Shown here: positions 51,082-58,579 of the stretch, piece by piece
How the letters are laid out: each line of letters starts with the position of its first letter
Position numbering within the stretch: position 1 is the first letter of the stretch
Assembly: GCA_963668585.1 (NCBI GenBank)
Contig: OY764869.1
Span: 682,001-746,000, forward strand
Direction of reading: 5' to 3'
DNA from: Bin87 sp963668585
GTDB taxonomy: Bacteria; Chloroflexota; Dehalococcoidia; Lucifugimonadales; UBA3495
Length of the DNA stretch: 64,000 nucleotides
Translations under genes and position numbers: made by a program
Notes under the pieces: generated by a model
The model's database searches: none
What the model was told of the DNA's origin: nothing
What the model saw: only the letters and a program-made list of their open reading frames with translations

Positions 51082-51348
51082 ATGACCGAAACGGTTAATG
51101 CAAGATTCGCCAACGGTGTTTTCACCCCGCTACATCCTGTCGACGTCCCGGAGGGGGCGCTGGTCATCCTTAATATCGAAACGGACCACTCGCAGGAAAC
51201 TCCGACCACAAATCAACCAGACTCGTTCGTCCCTCACAGCGGCAAATTCCTGCCCGGCATGGAAGACCCCCAAAAGATCAAACAACTCCTCATGGACGAG
51301 GACGCAGGACACCATGCCAGATCCTCGGAACAAGGCGGCTTTATTTGA
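51082..51348 (+). CDS. AF2212-like/DUF104 antitoxin
   Basis: 88 residues. ARFANGVFTPLHPVDVPEGALVILNI is the short beta domain of AF2212-type antitoxins; the C-terminal FLPGMEDPQKIKQLLMDE would wrap the toxin. Its stop overlaps the PIN start by the four bases TTGA, the normal arrangement for this kind of pair. Confidence 0.78.
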   Translation: MTETVNARFANGVFTPLHPVDVPEGALVILNIETDHSQETPTTNQPDSFVPHSGKFLPGMEDPQKIKQLLMDEDAGHHARSSEQGGFI

Positions 51349-51773
51349 TTGTTCCGGACCTCAACCTGCTGCTATATGCCCACAATGAGGGCGCTACAAA
51401 CCACTCCGCTGCCTACCGCTGGTGGACGACCTTATTGCGGGAAGGTGAAACAATAGGCATACCCTGGGTGATAACCACCGGATTCATACGATTGATGTCC
51501 AACGCCGCCGTTGTGGAACCCCCATTGTCGCCCTCCGCAGCCGCCGACTACGTGCGCCACTGGTTGAGCCACGACCACATCTCGCCACTCAACCCAACCG
51601 ATAACCACCTGGCAATCCTATTCCGATACCTGCAAATATCCGGCATCGGGCCCAACATCGTCACCGACGCACACATCGCTGCCCTGGCATACGAACACAA
51701 CGCAACCGTCCATACCGCTGATTCCGATTTCGACAGATTTCCCGGCATTAGCTGCACCAACCCCCTGCTATAA
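51345..51773 (+). CDS. vapC: PIN-domain toxin of the VapC family
   Basis: 142 residues: Asp in IVPDLNLLLYA, Glu/Thr region GIPWVITTGFIRLMSN, IVTDAHIAALAYEHNATVHTADSDFDRFPGI with the three C-terminal aspartates. It is a metal-dependent RNase, probably cutting tRNA or rRNA. It starts with TTG inside the antitoxin stop. Confidence 0.88.
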   Translation: MIVPDLNLLLYAHNEGATNHSAAYRWWTTLLREGETIGIPWVITTGFIRLMSNAAVVEPPLSPSAAADYVRHWLSHDHISPLNPTDNHLAILFRYLQISGIGPNIVTDAHIAALAYEHNATVHTADSDFDRFPGISCTNPLL

Positions 51774-52141
51774 CGCCAAGCGATGCGATAGCAACCGTTG
51801 CCCTCGCCATACCGCGAGCACTGGGCTTCACAGCCTGCCTTTCAACCATCCGGCGCTCCAGGGCCATTCGATTACCGACGATAGATGCGGTAGTCCGCTC
51901 ATCCTGAGCCTGCAATCCGCTCATCCTGAGCCTGTCGAAGGACGAGCGGACGGTGAGCAGGGAATCGTTCGGGCAACAGCAATTTCCCATTGCCAAGATA
52001 ATCGAAAGCGACTGTCTTGCGCTCTCCATTTCCGGCAAAAACGACGCTCGCCTGTTAGACTGCAGCCTCGTGGACTGTTCTTTGGGGGTGGTCGAACCAC
52101 CACCGCGCGAGCAGCAAACGGAATAAAGGAAGCCCGCCCCG
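51774..52141. other. Intergenic region with a doubled hairpin element
   Basis: 368 bases, no gene seen. It contains the double repeat at 51894-51953. A ribosome site AAGGAAG at the right end serves the transporter gene. Confidence 0.55.
51894..51953. repeat. TCCGCTC hairpin element, copy 3, with a duplicated left arm
   Basis: TCCGCTCATCCTGAGCCTG occurs, then after CAA the full hairpin TCCGCTCATCCT...AGGACGAGCGGA around GAGCCTGTCGA. It shows how the element can grow by arm duplication. Confidence 0.75.
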
Positions 52142-52849
52142 ATGCATCAACCCGACACGCTGCGCAAAACGGCCCTTGTTTTGGTGTCCGCCGGCCTGGT
52201 GTGGAACCTGGTCGAGGCCGTGGTCGCTTTCTGGGCCGGCGTTCAGGCCGGCAGCGTCGCCCTATTCGCGTTTGGGCTGGACAGCGTCGTTGAGCTTTTC
52301 GCCGGCGGTGTCCTGCTGTGGCGATTCAGCAGGGAGCGGGAAGAATCAGAGGACGACGACGCGGAGCATCGAGCGCAGAGGCTCATCGGGCTGACGTTCT
52401 TTTTCCTGGCGTTTTATGTGGGGATCCACTCCGCCGCCAGTCTGGCGGGATGGCTGCGCGAGCCCCAGCCAAGCCTCATCGGCGTTGGCCTGGCGGTGGC
52501 CAGCGCGGTGGTGATGAGCGGACTCTACGTGGCCAAAATGCGCGTCGCCACCCGGATGCAGTCCCGCGCGTTGAGAGCGGAGGCGATGGAAGGCCTTTTC
52601 TGCGACCTCCAGGACCTGGCAATCCTGGTGGGCCTGGGATTCAACGCCCTGCTTTCATGGTGGTGGGCCGACCCGGTGGCCGCCCTGCTGCTGATCCCCT
52701 TCTTCATCAAGGAAGGCAGAGAGAACTTCTCCGGCGACCATGATCATGACGACGACGCTGACGACGAACACGAAGCGGCCCGCGTCTGCTTCTGCATGAA
52801 CTGCCTGTTCGGGCTGCGCGCCTGCCGGGCGGCCTGCTGCCTCGTGTAG
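52142..52849 (+). CDS. Cation diffusion facilitator-like transporter with Cys/His-rich tail
   Basis: 235 residues, five to six membrane helices. The helix-2 metal site is altered to FGLDSVVEL (normally HxxxD/DxxxD) and helix 5 has CDLQDL, so the ion may not be zinc. The usual cytoplasmic ferredoxin-like domain is absent. The C-terminus is HDHDDDADDEHE and then a segment with six cysteines (VCFCMNCLFGLRACRAACC), likely a metal-binding tail. Confidence 0.75.
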   Translation: MHQPDTLRKTALVLVSAGLVWNLVEAVVAFWAGVQAGSVALFAFGLDSVVELFAGGVLLWRFSREREESEDDDAEHRAQRLIGLTFFFLAFYVGIHSAASLAGWLREPQPSLIGVGLAVASAVVMSGLYVAKMRVATRMQSRALRAEAMEGLFCDLQDLAILVGLGFNALLSWWWADPVAALLLIPFFIKEGRENFSGDHDHDDDADDEHEAARVCFCMNCLFGLRACRAACCLV

Positions 52850-52965
52850 CCACGCGTCGCGTCAACACCGACACCATCGCCCGCGTTGAGCCGTTGGCAG
52901 ACGTCGGCCAACGCGCCAACCGGAACCAACCCGGCAAACGCGGGCGAGCGGCCGAATACCTCCGG

Positions 52966-53865
52966 CTACACCAACCCCAGGCTCCGGCACATATCCAGCA
53001 TGGCCTTTGCGGTTTCCTCATGGGCCACGTCCACCATGTCCCCGGCGTAGGTTACGGCGGCGGTTCCCTCTCGGCGACTCTGTTCCATGGCGTCCAGGAG
53101 GCCCTGCCAGAAGGCGATCTCCTCCGGTGTGGGCGTGAAAATCTCGTTGACGATGGGCACGTGGGACGGGTGGATCAGGTTCATGCCGGTGTAGCCCAAC
53201 GCTTTCAGGTTGTTGGCCCAGAACCGCAGGCCGTCCAGGTCCCGTATGTCGAACCACCCGCCGCTGATGGGCCACTGGATGCCGGCGGCCCGGCTGTCGA
53301 TCAGCACCTTGCTGCGCAGGTACAGCGTCTCGGCGCCCTCCAGCGTCCACCGGTAGCCGACGCTGCGCGCGGTGTCGCCGCCCTTGCCGCCGCTGCCGCC
53401 CATGTGGGCCACGCGGTCGGACGCCATGGCGATTTCGTAGGCCGTGCGGATGCCGGCGGCGGTCTCCAACCCGGGGTCGATGCAGACGGTATTCAACTCC
53501 ATGCCCGTCTTGCGCTCGAAATAACGCAGCAGCACGTCGGCTTCCACCACATCCGCCGGCGACTCCACCTTGGGCAGCAGGATGCCATACAGCCCCGGGC
53601 GCGTCACCGCCTCCAGGTCGAAGCCGGTCAGGCCGGTTTCCAGACGGTTCACCCGCACGAACAGCGTCTGACCGCGCTCTGACAGTTCGTCGATCATCTT
53701 CGCGACCAGCGGGCGGGCCGCGTCCTTGTCGTATTCCGGCACCGAGTCCTCAAGGTCCAGGATCAGCGCGTCGGGCCCGTACTGCGGGGCCTTGCGCATC
53801 CAGTCCTCCTTGTTGCCCGGAACGAACATGACGGAGCGGAGCGGTTTGGTGGTGATGCGTGGCAT
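52966..53865 (-). CDS. HpcH/HpaI aldolase / citrate lyase beta-like protein
   Basis: 299 residues: RSVMFVPGNKEDWMRKA, DALILDLEDSVPEYDK with the metal acidic pair, VRVNRLETG, LPKVESPADV (catalytic Glu), LIHPSHVPIVNEIFTPT. Members cleave or make C-C bonds of malyl-, citramalyl- or citryl-CoA. It lies 111 bases downstream of a CaiB/BaiF CoA-transferase gene on the same strand, a pair that could activate a dicarboxylic acid and then split it. Confidence 0.9.
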   Translation of the reverse strand: MPRITTKPLRSVMFVPGNKEDWMRKAPQYGPDALILDLEDSVPEYDKDAARPLVAKMIDELSERGQTLFVRVNRLETGLTGFDLEAVTRPGLYGILLPKVESPADVVEADVLLRYFERKTGMELNTVCIDPGLETAAGIRTAYEIAMASDRVAHMGGSGGKGGDTARSVGYRWTLEGAETLYLRSKVLIDSRAAGIQWPISGGWFDIRDLDGLRFWANNLKALGYTGMNLIHPSHVPIVNEIFTPTPEEIAFWQGLLDAMEQSRREGTAAVTYAGDMVDVAHEETAKAMLDMCRSLGLV

Positions 53866-53976
53866 TGGCGGGTTCCTCCTGAACCGGTTATGTACTTACA
53901 TGGATGAACGGGATGAACGGGATGGCCCGACGGAATCGGAAATCATGGCCGATCCATTGGTGAAAGTTGACGAAAG

Positions 53977-55203
53977 TCAGATCACGCCGTCGGCCTGCAA
54001 CTGCGCCAACCGCTCAGCGTCAACGCCGCACAGTTGGGCGAGAACCTCGGCGTTGTGCATCCCCAGCGCGGGTGCGCCGGGCACGTCGGGAAGTGGCTGA
54101 CCGTCGAATAGCACAGGGAAGCCGGCCACCACCTCATCCACCTCGCCGTCAAAGGTTGCGTTGCGCATGGGCCGCAGGGCGCCGCGATCCCGGAAGTGGG
54201 AATCGGACAGGATCTCGGGCACGGTGCGCACGGGAGCGCAGGGCACGTCGCCCGCCGACAGACGCTCCAACGCCTCGGCGCGCGTCATTTTGCCGACGCG
54301 ATTCTGCACCTCCGCGCGGGCGGCAGCAGCGTTTTCGGAGCGCACCTGGTACCGGGCGAACCGTTCGTCCTCAAACAGTTCCGGCATGCCGATGGCGTTG
54401 CACAGGCGTCGCCACTGGTCGTCGCTGGCTGCCGTGATGATGATTGCGCCGTCGCTGGCCTGGTACTGTCCGGTGGGCCCGCTGCGGCTGTTGTTGCCGG
54501 TGCGCAACGGAATGCCGGCGGCCATGTCCTCTTCCAGGTTTTCCATGAGCATCAGCGACGTGAGGGTATCCATCATGGACACGTCCAGGTAGGAGCCACG
54601 GCCGGTGCGTTCCTTCTCTCGCAGCGCGGCCAGGATGCTGGTGGCGGCGAACATGGGGGTGACCAGATCACCGATGTAGAACCCCACCCGGGTCGGAGGG
54701 CCGTCGGGTTCGCCGTTGATGTCCATGAGGCCGCTCATGCCCTGAATCTGGGGGTCGTGGGCTGGCTGCTCGGCGTAGGGGCCGGTTTGGCCGTACCCTG
54801 ATATGCTGGCGTAGATCACGCCGGGGTTGACCGCCGCCACGTCGTCATAGCCCAAGCCCAGCCGCGTCATGGAACCGGGGGCCAGGTTCTCCAGGACGAT
54901 GTCCGACTGGCGTGCCATTTCCAGGAACAACTCACGACCCGTGGGGTTCTTGAGGTCCAGCGTGATGCTCTTGACGCCCTGGCTGCGCTTGAGGAAGCGG
55001 GTAGCGATGTGCTTCTCGGATCGCTGTTCGGAGTGGATGCCGTCGGGGCCGGCAAAGGGCCCGTTGCCGCGCACCGGATCACCGCGTCCCGGTATCTCCA
55101 CCTTGATCACATCCGCTCCCAGGCGGGCCAGCGTCATGCTCAGAAACGGCCCGGCCAGGAAAACGGTAACGGCCAGGACCCTCAGATCGGAAAGCGGCTG
55201 CAT
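53977..55203 (-). CDS. CaiB/BaiF family CoA-transferase
   Basis: 408 residues, ordinary class III order: LRVLAVTVFLAGPFLSMTLARLGADVIKVE, SITLDLKNPTGRELF, ENLAPGSMTRLGLGYDDV, YASISGYGQTGPY, MSGLMDINGEPDGPPTRVG and YLDVSMMDTLTSLM, where the Asp is the expected catalytic residue. It transfers CoA between carboxylic acids. The acid is unknown. It is paired with the downstream HpcH/HpaI lyase gene. Confidence 0.93.
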   Translation of the reverse strand: MQPLSDLRVLAVTVFLAGPFLSMTLARLGADVIKVEIPGRGDPVRGNGPFAGPDGIHSEQRSEKHIATRFLKRSQGVKSITLDLKNPTGRELFLEMARQSDIVLENLAPGSMTRLGLGYDDVAAVNPGVIYASISGYGQTGPYAEQPAHDPQIQGMSGLMDINGEPDGPPTRVGFYIGDLVTPMFAATSILAALREKERTGRGSYLDVSMMDTLTSLMLMENLEEDMAAGIPLRTGNNSRSGPTGQYQASDGAIIITAASDDQWRRLCNAIGMPELFEDERFARYQVRSENAAAARAEVQNRVGKMTRAEALERLSAGDVPCAPVRTVPEILSDSHFRDRGALRPMRNATFDGEVDEVVAGFPVLFDGQPLPDVPGAPALGMHNAEVLAQLCGVDAERLAQLQADGVI

Positions 55204-55328
55204 CTCTGTCTCCCTTGCGTTGGCGGGTGGCTGTTCAGGCGGCGCGGCGCGGCGATTTCAACACGCCTGCGGGCGGATTATACACGGCGCCGCCCTTTGG
55301 ACTGCCTCGACGTTGGCGCCAGGGCAGT

Positions 55329-55493
55329 GCCTTTCAATTGTCAGTGACAGATCACCCACTCCCCTCATGGCGAAGCACCACCAGTCCCCTCATGGCGAAC
55401 CACCCACTCCCCTCATGGCGAGGTAGGTAGTCCGCTCATGTTGAGCTTGTCGAACCACGAGCGGACGGCGATTGGAGAAACGTCCATATCGCC
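55329..55493. repeat. Composite repeat element, copy B (shared with 34893-35030)
   Basis: It starts GCCTTTCAATTGTCAGTG, has three tandem units of CCCCTCATGGCGAANCACC type, then the hairpin at 55431-55466 (TCCGCTCATGTTGAGC...CCACGAGCGGA) and the same end ATTGGAGAAACGTC. It is longer than copy A by about one tandem unit. Confidence 0.75.
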
Positions 55494-55519
55494 GCAACTC
55501 TGTGCGAGTGCGGCCACTC

Positions 55520-55528
55520 TGATACAAT
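55520..55528 (+). promoter_or_regulatory. Extended -10 promoter of the DUF2277 gene
   Basis: TGATACAAT, 64 bases upstream of the DUF2277 start, no clear -35. Confidence 0.45.
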
Positions 55529-55591
55529 CCGCAACAGTGTTCACTTTTGGAACGATTGGCGCGTCCCCCAACCCTGCCAGCGAGTGATTCC

Positions 55592-55801
55592 ATGTGCCGA
55601 AGCATTAAAACCCTGCGGCGGGCCGACACTCCCGCCACCGATGATGAGATAAACGCCGCCGCTTTGCAGTTCGTCCGCAAGATCAGCGGATACCGCCAGC
55701 CGTCCCGCGCCAACGCGCCCGCCTTCGATCTGGCGGTGTCCGACGTTGCCGTGGCCGCCCGAGCGCTGCTGGACTCGCTGCAATCGCCAGCCACGCGGTG
55801 A
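55592..55801 (+). CDS. DUF2277 family protein
   Basis: 69 residues: MCRSIKTLRRADTPATDDEI, AALQFVRKISGYRQPS, AFDLAVSDVAVAARALLDSL match the small DUF2277 family over its whole length. Function unknown. The ATG at 55592 gives the family start MCR. It overlaps the Cys-cluster gene by four bases (GTGA). Confidence 0.85.
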   Translation: MCRSIKTLRRADTPATDDEINAAALQFVRKISGYRQPSRANAPAFDLAVSDVAVAARALLDSLQSPATR

Positions 55802-56148
55802 ATGGTGAACGGATGCTTGACCTCACGCCCGAAGCCGCCAGCAGCATCTGCATGGACCAGTGCCGAGCCATGTGCTGCCGTGGCCCGCTGATCCTGCGCC
55901 TGGAACCCCACGAAATCGAGGGATTTCACCGCGAGGCGACGCGGCTGGGCACAACCGCCAGCGTCTCACCCGCTGCCGACGGCGGTGGCAACCTGCTGTT
56001 CCTCGACCATCCGGGTGAGTGCTGCCCGATGCTGGATCAAACGACCTTCGCGTGCCGGATCTACGACCGGCGGCCCCGCGTGTGCCGTGAGTTTCCCCGC
56101 AAGCCGGAACCGGGCTGCGCCATCTCCGGCTGGAAGGATGAGGAATAA
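55798..56148 (+). CDS. YkgJ-type cysteine cluster protein
   Basis: 116 residues with eight or more cysteines in the pattern of the zinc/iron-chelating YkgJ family: CMDQCRAMCCRGP, GECCPMLD, CRIYDRRPRVCREFP and PGC near the end. The R-P-x-x-C-R-x-F-P motif is diagnostic. The family may bind an iron-sulfur cluster or zinc; role unknown. The GTG start overlaps DUF2277. Confidence 0.85.
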   Translation: MNGERMLDLTPEAASSICMDQCRAMCCRGPLILRLEPHEIEGFHREATRLGTTASVSPAADGGGNLLFLDHPGECCPMLDQTTFACRIYDRRPRVCREFPRKPEPGCAISGWKDEE

Positions 56149-56161
56149 CGAGTCTGCTCGC

Positions 56162-56190
56162 GTAGGGGCGAGTTTGAAACCCGCCCCCAC
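56162..56190. repeat. Short palindrome, GGGGCG family copy 6
   Basis: GTAGGGGCGAGTTT / AAACCCGCCCCCAC, imperfect, in the gap between the Cys-cluster and formate dehydrogenase genes. Confidence 0.75.
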
Positions 56191-56231
56191 ATCGGACAAC
56201 GCAATCGTCGTAGCGAACTACGGTTGTCGCG

Positions 56232-57449
56232 TCAGCCGGCGGTGAACCGGGCGGCTTCCTCGGAGCCTCCGGTGGCATCGCCTTCGCTGTAGGAGTGCGC
56301 GCCCACGCCGGCCAACCCGCCGCCCTGCACGATCAGGTACTCCTCGCGGATGGGGCGGCCATCCAGCCAGCATTCCAGGATTTCGCGGACGCCGGCGGCG
56401 TAGCGCGCCTGGGCCGACAGCGACGTGCCCGACGTGTGCGGCGTCATCGCATGGTTGGGCATGGCCCGCCACGGGTGGTCATTGGGAGCCGGCTGGGGGA
56501 ACCACACGTCGCCAGCGTATCCGGCAAGCTGCCCGCTTTCCAGCGCCCGCACGATGGCCTCGCGGTTGCAGATCTTGCCCCGCGCGGTGTTGACGATGTA
56601 GGAACCCCGCTTCATTCTCCCGATCAACTCGTCGTTGAACATATCCTCGGTCTCGGGGTGCAGCGGGCAGTGGATGCTCACCACATCGCACGTGCTGACC
56701 AGCGATTCGACGGTTGGATGGAAGGTCGCGCCCAGCTCGGCTTCGACTTCGGCCGGCAGCCGGTGCCGGTCGGTGTAGTGCAGGTTCACGTCAAAGGGCT
56801 TCATGCGCTTCAGCACCGCCAGGCCGATGCGTCCCGCCGCCACCACGCCCACGTCCATGCCCTCGATGTCGTAGGAACGGGAGATGGCGTCGGCGATGTT
56901 CCAGCCGCCGCGCATCACCCATCCGTACTGGGGGATGTAGTCGCGCACCAGCGCGAGCATCTGCATGACGGCGTGTTCGGCGACACTGATGCTGTTGCAC
57001 CACGTGACCTCGGCCACCGTGATGCCGCGGTTGATGGCGGCCTGCAGGTCAACGTGGTCGGACCCGATGCCGGCGGTAATGGCCATTTTCAGGTTGGGCG
57101 CCTTCTCGATGCGCTCCGCGGTGAGATAGGCCGGCCAGAACGGTTGCGAAATGACCACGTCGGCGTCAACCAGTTCCCTCTCGAAAACTGAATCCGGGCC
57201 GTCCTTGTCGGAGGTGACGACAAACTGGTGTCCCCGGGACTTGAGGAACGGCTCCAGGCCAAGGCCGCCGGAAACGGAACCCAGCAGGTGCCCGGGCGTG
57301 AAATCCACGGACGACGGAGAGGGCAGCGTCTGGCCGTCGGGATACTGGCTCAGCGGCGGGATGCCCGGTCGCGCGTAATCGGGCGGGAAACCCGCCACAG
57401 GATCGTCGTAGAGAACGCAAAGGACTTTCTGACCGGAATTGGAACTCAT
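56232..57449 (-). CDS. fdh: NAD-dependent formate dehydrogenase
   Basis: 405 residues, close in length to the roughly 400-residue Pseudomonas enzyme and matching its diagnostic segments: VLCVLYDDPVAGFPP, GQTLPSPSSVDFTPG, VVISQPFWPAYLT, TAGIGSDHVDL, VTWCNSISVAEH, GRIGLAVLKRM, CPLHPETEDMFN, AGDVWFPQPAPNDHPWR, MTPHTSGTSL (catalytic His), GAHSYSEGDATGGSEEAA. It oxidises formate to CO2 with NAD+, with no metal. I chose ATG 57449, with GGAGG upstream. Single-gene unit. Confidence 0.93.
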   Translation of the reverse strand: MSSNSGQKVLCVLYDDPVAGFPPDYARPGIPPLSQYPDGQTLPSPSSVDFTPGHLLGSVSGGLGLEPFLKSRGHQFVVTSDKDGPDSVFERELVDADVVISQPFWPAYLTAERIEKAPNLKMAITAGIGSDHVDLQAAINRGITVAEVTWCNSISVAEHAVMQMLALVRDYIPQYGWVMRGGWNIADAISRSYDIEGMDVGVVAAGRIGLAVLKRMKPFDVNLHYTDRHRLPAEVEAELGATFHPTVESLVSTCDVVSIHCPLHPETEDMFNDELIGRMKRGSYIVNTARGKICNREAIVRALESGQLAGYAGDVWFPQPAPNDHPWRAMPNHAMTPHTSGTSLSAQARYAAGVREILECWLDGRPIREEYLIVQGGGLAGVGAHSYSEGDATGGSEEAARFTAG

Positions 57450-57500
57450 CGATAACCTCCCTGGCGGATGTCTCGCAACCATTCTTGTAAAAGTTCGCCT

Positions 57501-57529
57501 ACTGTAACGCCGGGAGCCGGTACGCGCAA
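57501..57529 (-). promoter_or_regulatory. Possible promoter of fdh
   Basis: On the minus strand TTGCGC (57529-57524), 17-base spacer, TACAGT (57506-57501), about 50 bases before the fdh ATG. Confidence 0.35.
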
Positions 57530-57550
57530 TGCGGCTGCTGACCGACTCAG

Positions 57551-57667
57551 CGCCTTTTCAAAGTTGTGCGATTTGCTTTCGCCCGCTCGTCCTGAGCCTG
57601 TCGAAGGACGCGCTCGTGGCTCGTCAGGCTCACCATGAGCGGAACGTGTGGCGACTTTGAAAAGGCC
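57551..57667. repeat. Palindromic element with 13-base terminal inverted repeats (MITE-like)
   Basis: Outer arms GCCTTTTCAAAGT (57552-57564) and ACTTTGAAAAGGC (57654-57666) enclose two hairpin elements facing each other: GCCCGCTCGTCCTGAGCC...TCGAAGGACG and GCTCGTGGCTCGTCAGGC...CATGAGCGG (57581-57642). No coding capacity. Immediately to the right lie two further palindromes, CCCGAC-TAT-GTCGGG (57681-57695) and GTAACGCGTTAC (57705-57716). Confidence 0.75.
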
Positions 57668-57751
57668 GTACTGATCGACTCCCGACTATGTCGGGATTAT
57701 GACAGTAACGCGTTACCAAATGCGCCGTTGCGCGTCTGGTCAATACGCCGA

Positions 57752-57877
57752 TCAATGCTCATTTTTTCGGTTCCTGCTCCAGCGCTTCAGCCGTCGCTCT
57801 ATGAGATACCTGGTTGACCATCCAATGCCCAGCGCGATGGCGACACAGGCCAGGACGTAGCTATATGGTTCCACCAT
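57752..57877 (-). CDS. Small membrane protein, 41 residues
   Basis: An open frame of 41 codons: MVEPYSYVLACVAIALGIGW as one membrane helix, then STRYLIERRLKRWSRNRKN, a strongly basic cytoplasmic tail (positive-inside). A GGAAAGGG site lies eight bases before the ATG. The hydrophobic/basic split and the ribosome site argue for a real gene, though it could be chance. No homologue known to me. Confidence 0.5.
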   Translation of the reverse strand: MVEPYSYVLACVAIALGIGWSTRYLIERRLKRWSRNRKNEH

Positions 57878-57897
57878 TTTCAGCGCCCTTTCCAGTG

Positions 57898-57921
57898 GTT
57901 GGGCTATGCCCAACGGTTTTT
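57898..57921 (+). terminator. Terminator-like hairpin
   Basis: A seven-base stem GTTGGGC / GCCCAAC with loop TAT followed by GGTTTTT on the plus strand. No plus-strand gene is upstream, so its use is unclear; on the other strand it lies just upstream of the small membrane protein gene. Confidence 0.45.
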
Positions 57922-58163
57922 ATCACCATCAGTTACGTCAACCACGGACGCGCGGATTACCCCGCCTGCCAGCGGCAAGCGCGCCCAAACCCTCGCCGCC
58001 ATTGACATAAACCCGTCGATTCCGCTGTGCCAATTTGTTTGCGATTGCTGGTATCATTGATTCATGCCGACGGCCTTTTCCCCAATAGCCGTTCCCATCC
58101 ACAGCCAGACTTTGTAGCGCGCTGACGACGAACCCTCGGGCGTCGCGGCGCCTGGAGGCCGCA

Positions 58164-58511
58164 ATGCCAAGCAGGGGCAAACGAATCGCCGCACGCCAGG
58201 GCAACCTGCGCCGTCGCCGCACCAACAACGCCAACCGCAGCAACACCCCGGTCCCGGAGAGGTCAACCGCCGTCGCCGAATCCGAACCCACGACGGCAGA
58301 TTCGGCGGTCTCCGCAGCCTCCGGGCAGGCCGCTCCGGCTTCGGCTCCGGCCGCCGCGACCCAGGCCATCGGACGGCCGCAGTCGCAGCCCCGCGGCCGC
58401 CGCTTCGACCGTCCCGCCGCCTACAATCACGTGCGCTCCGAAATCACGCGCATCGGCATCTTTTCGGGCGTGCTGGTGGTGGTGCTGGTCGCGGTGTCAT
58501 TCATCATCTAA
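58164..58511 (+). CDS. Uncharacterised tail-anchored protein
   Basis: 115 residues: a basic N-terminus (RGKRIAARQGNLRRRR), an Ala/Ser/Pro-rich disordered middle (35-75), a short conserved-looking RRFDRPAAYNHVRSEITR and one C-terminal membrane helix (IGIFSGVLVVVLVAVSFII) that ends the protein. A GGAGG site precedes the ATG. It lies 68 bases upstream of uvrC in the same direction. I know no function. Confidence 0.7.
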   Translation: MPSRGKRIAARQGNLRRRRTNNANRSNTPVPERSTAVAESEPTTADSAVSAASGQAAPASAPAAATQAIGRPQSQPRGRRFDRPAAYNHVRSEITRIGIFSGVLVVVLVAVSFII

Positions 58512-58579
58512 CCCGCGTCGCGTTGGGTTAACCGACGCCACATCATCGGCATTCCGGCGCCGAAATCGCCACGGCCCGG

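Larger units (their letters stand above)
55204..55591. other. Intergenic region with composite repeat copy B
   Basis: 388 bases between divergent genes, no gene seen. It is mostly occupied by the composite repeat at 55329-55493; a promoter lies at 55520-55528. Confidence 0.6.

Noticed and set aside
51894..51953. Two direct copies of a sequence of about 19 bases, considered as a CRISPR start
   Set aside because: The spacing is only three bases, there are only two copies, each is half of a palindrome and no cas gene is present.
53890..53925. Tandem GGATGAACG units
   Set aside because: Two to three short units only; likely repeat debris, no array.
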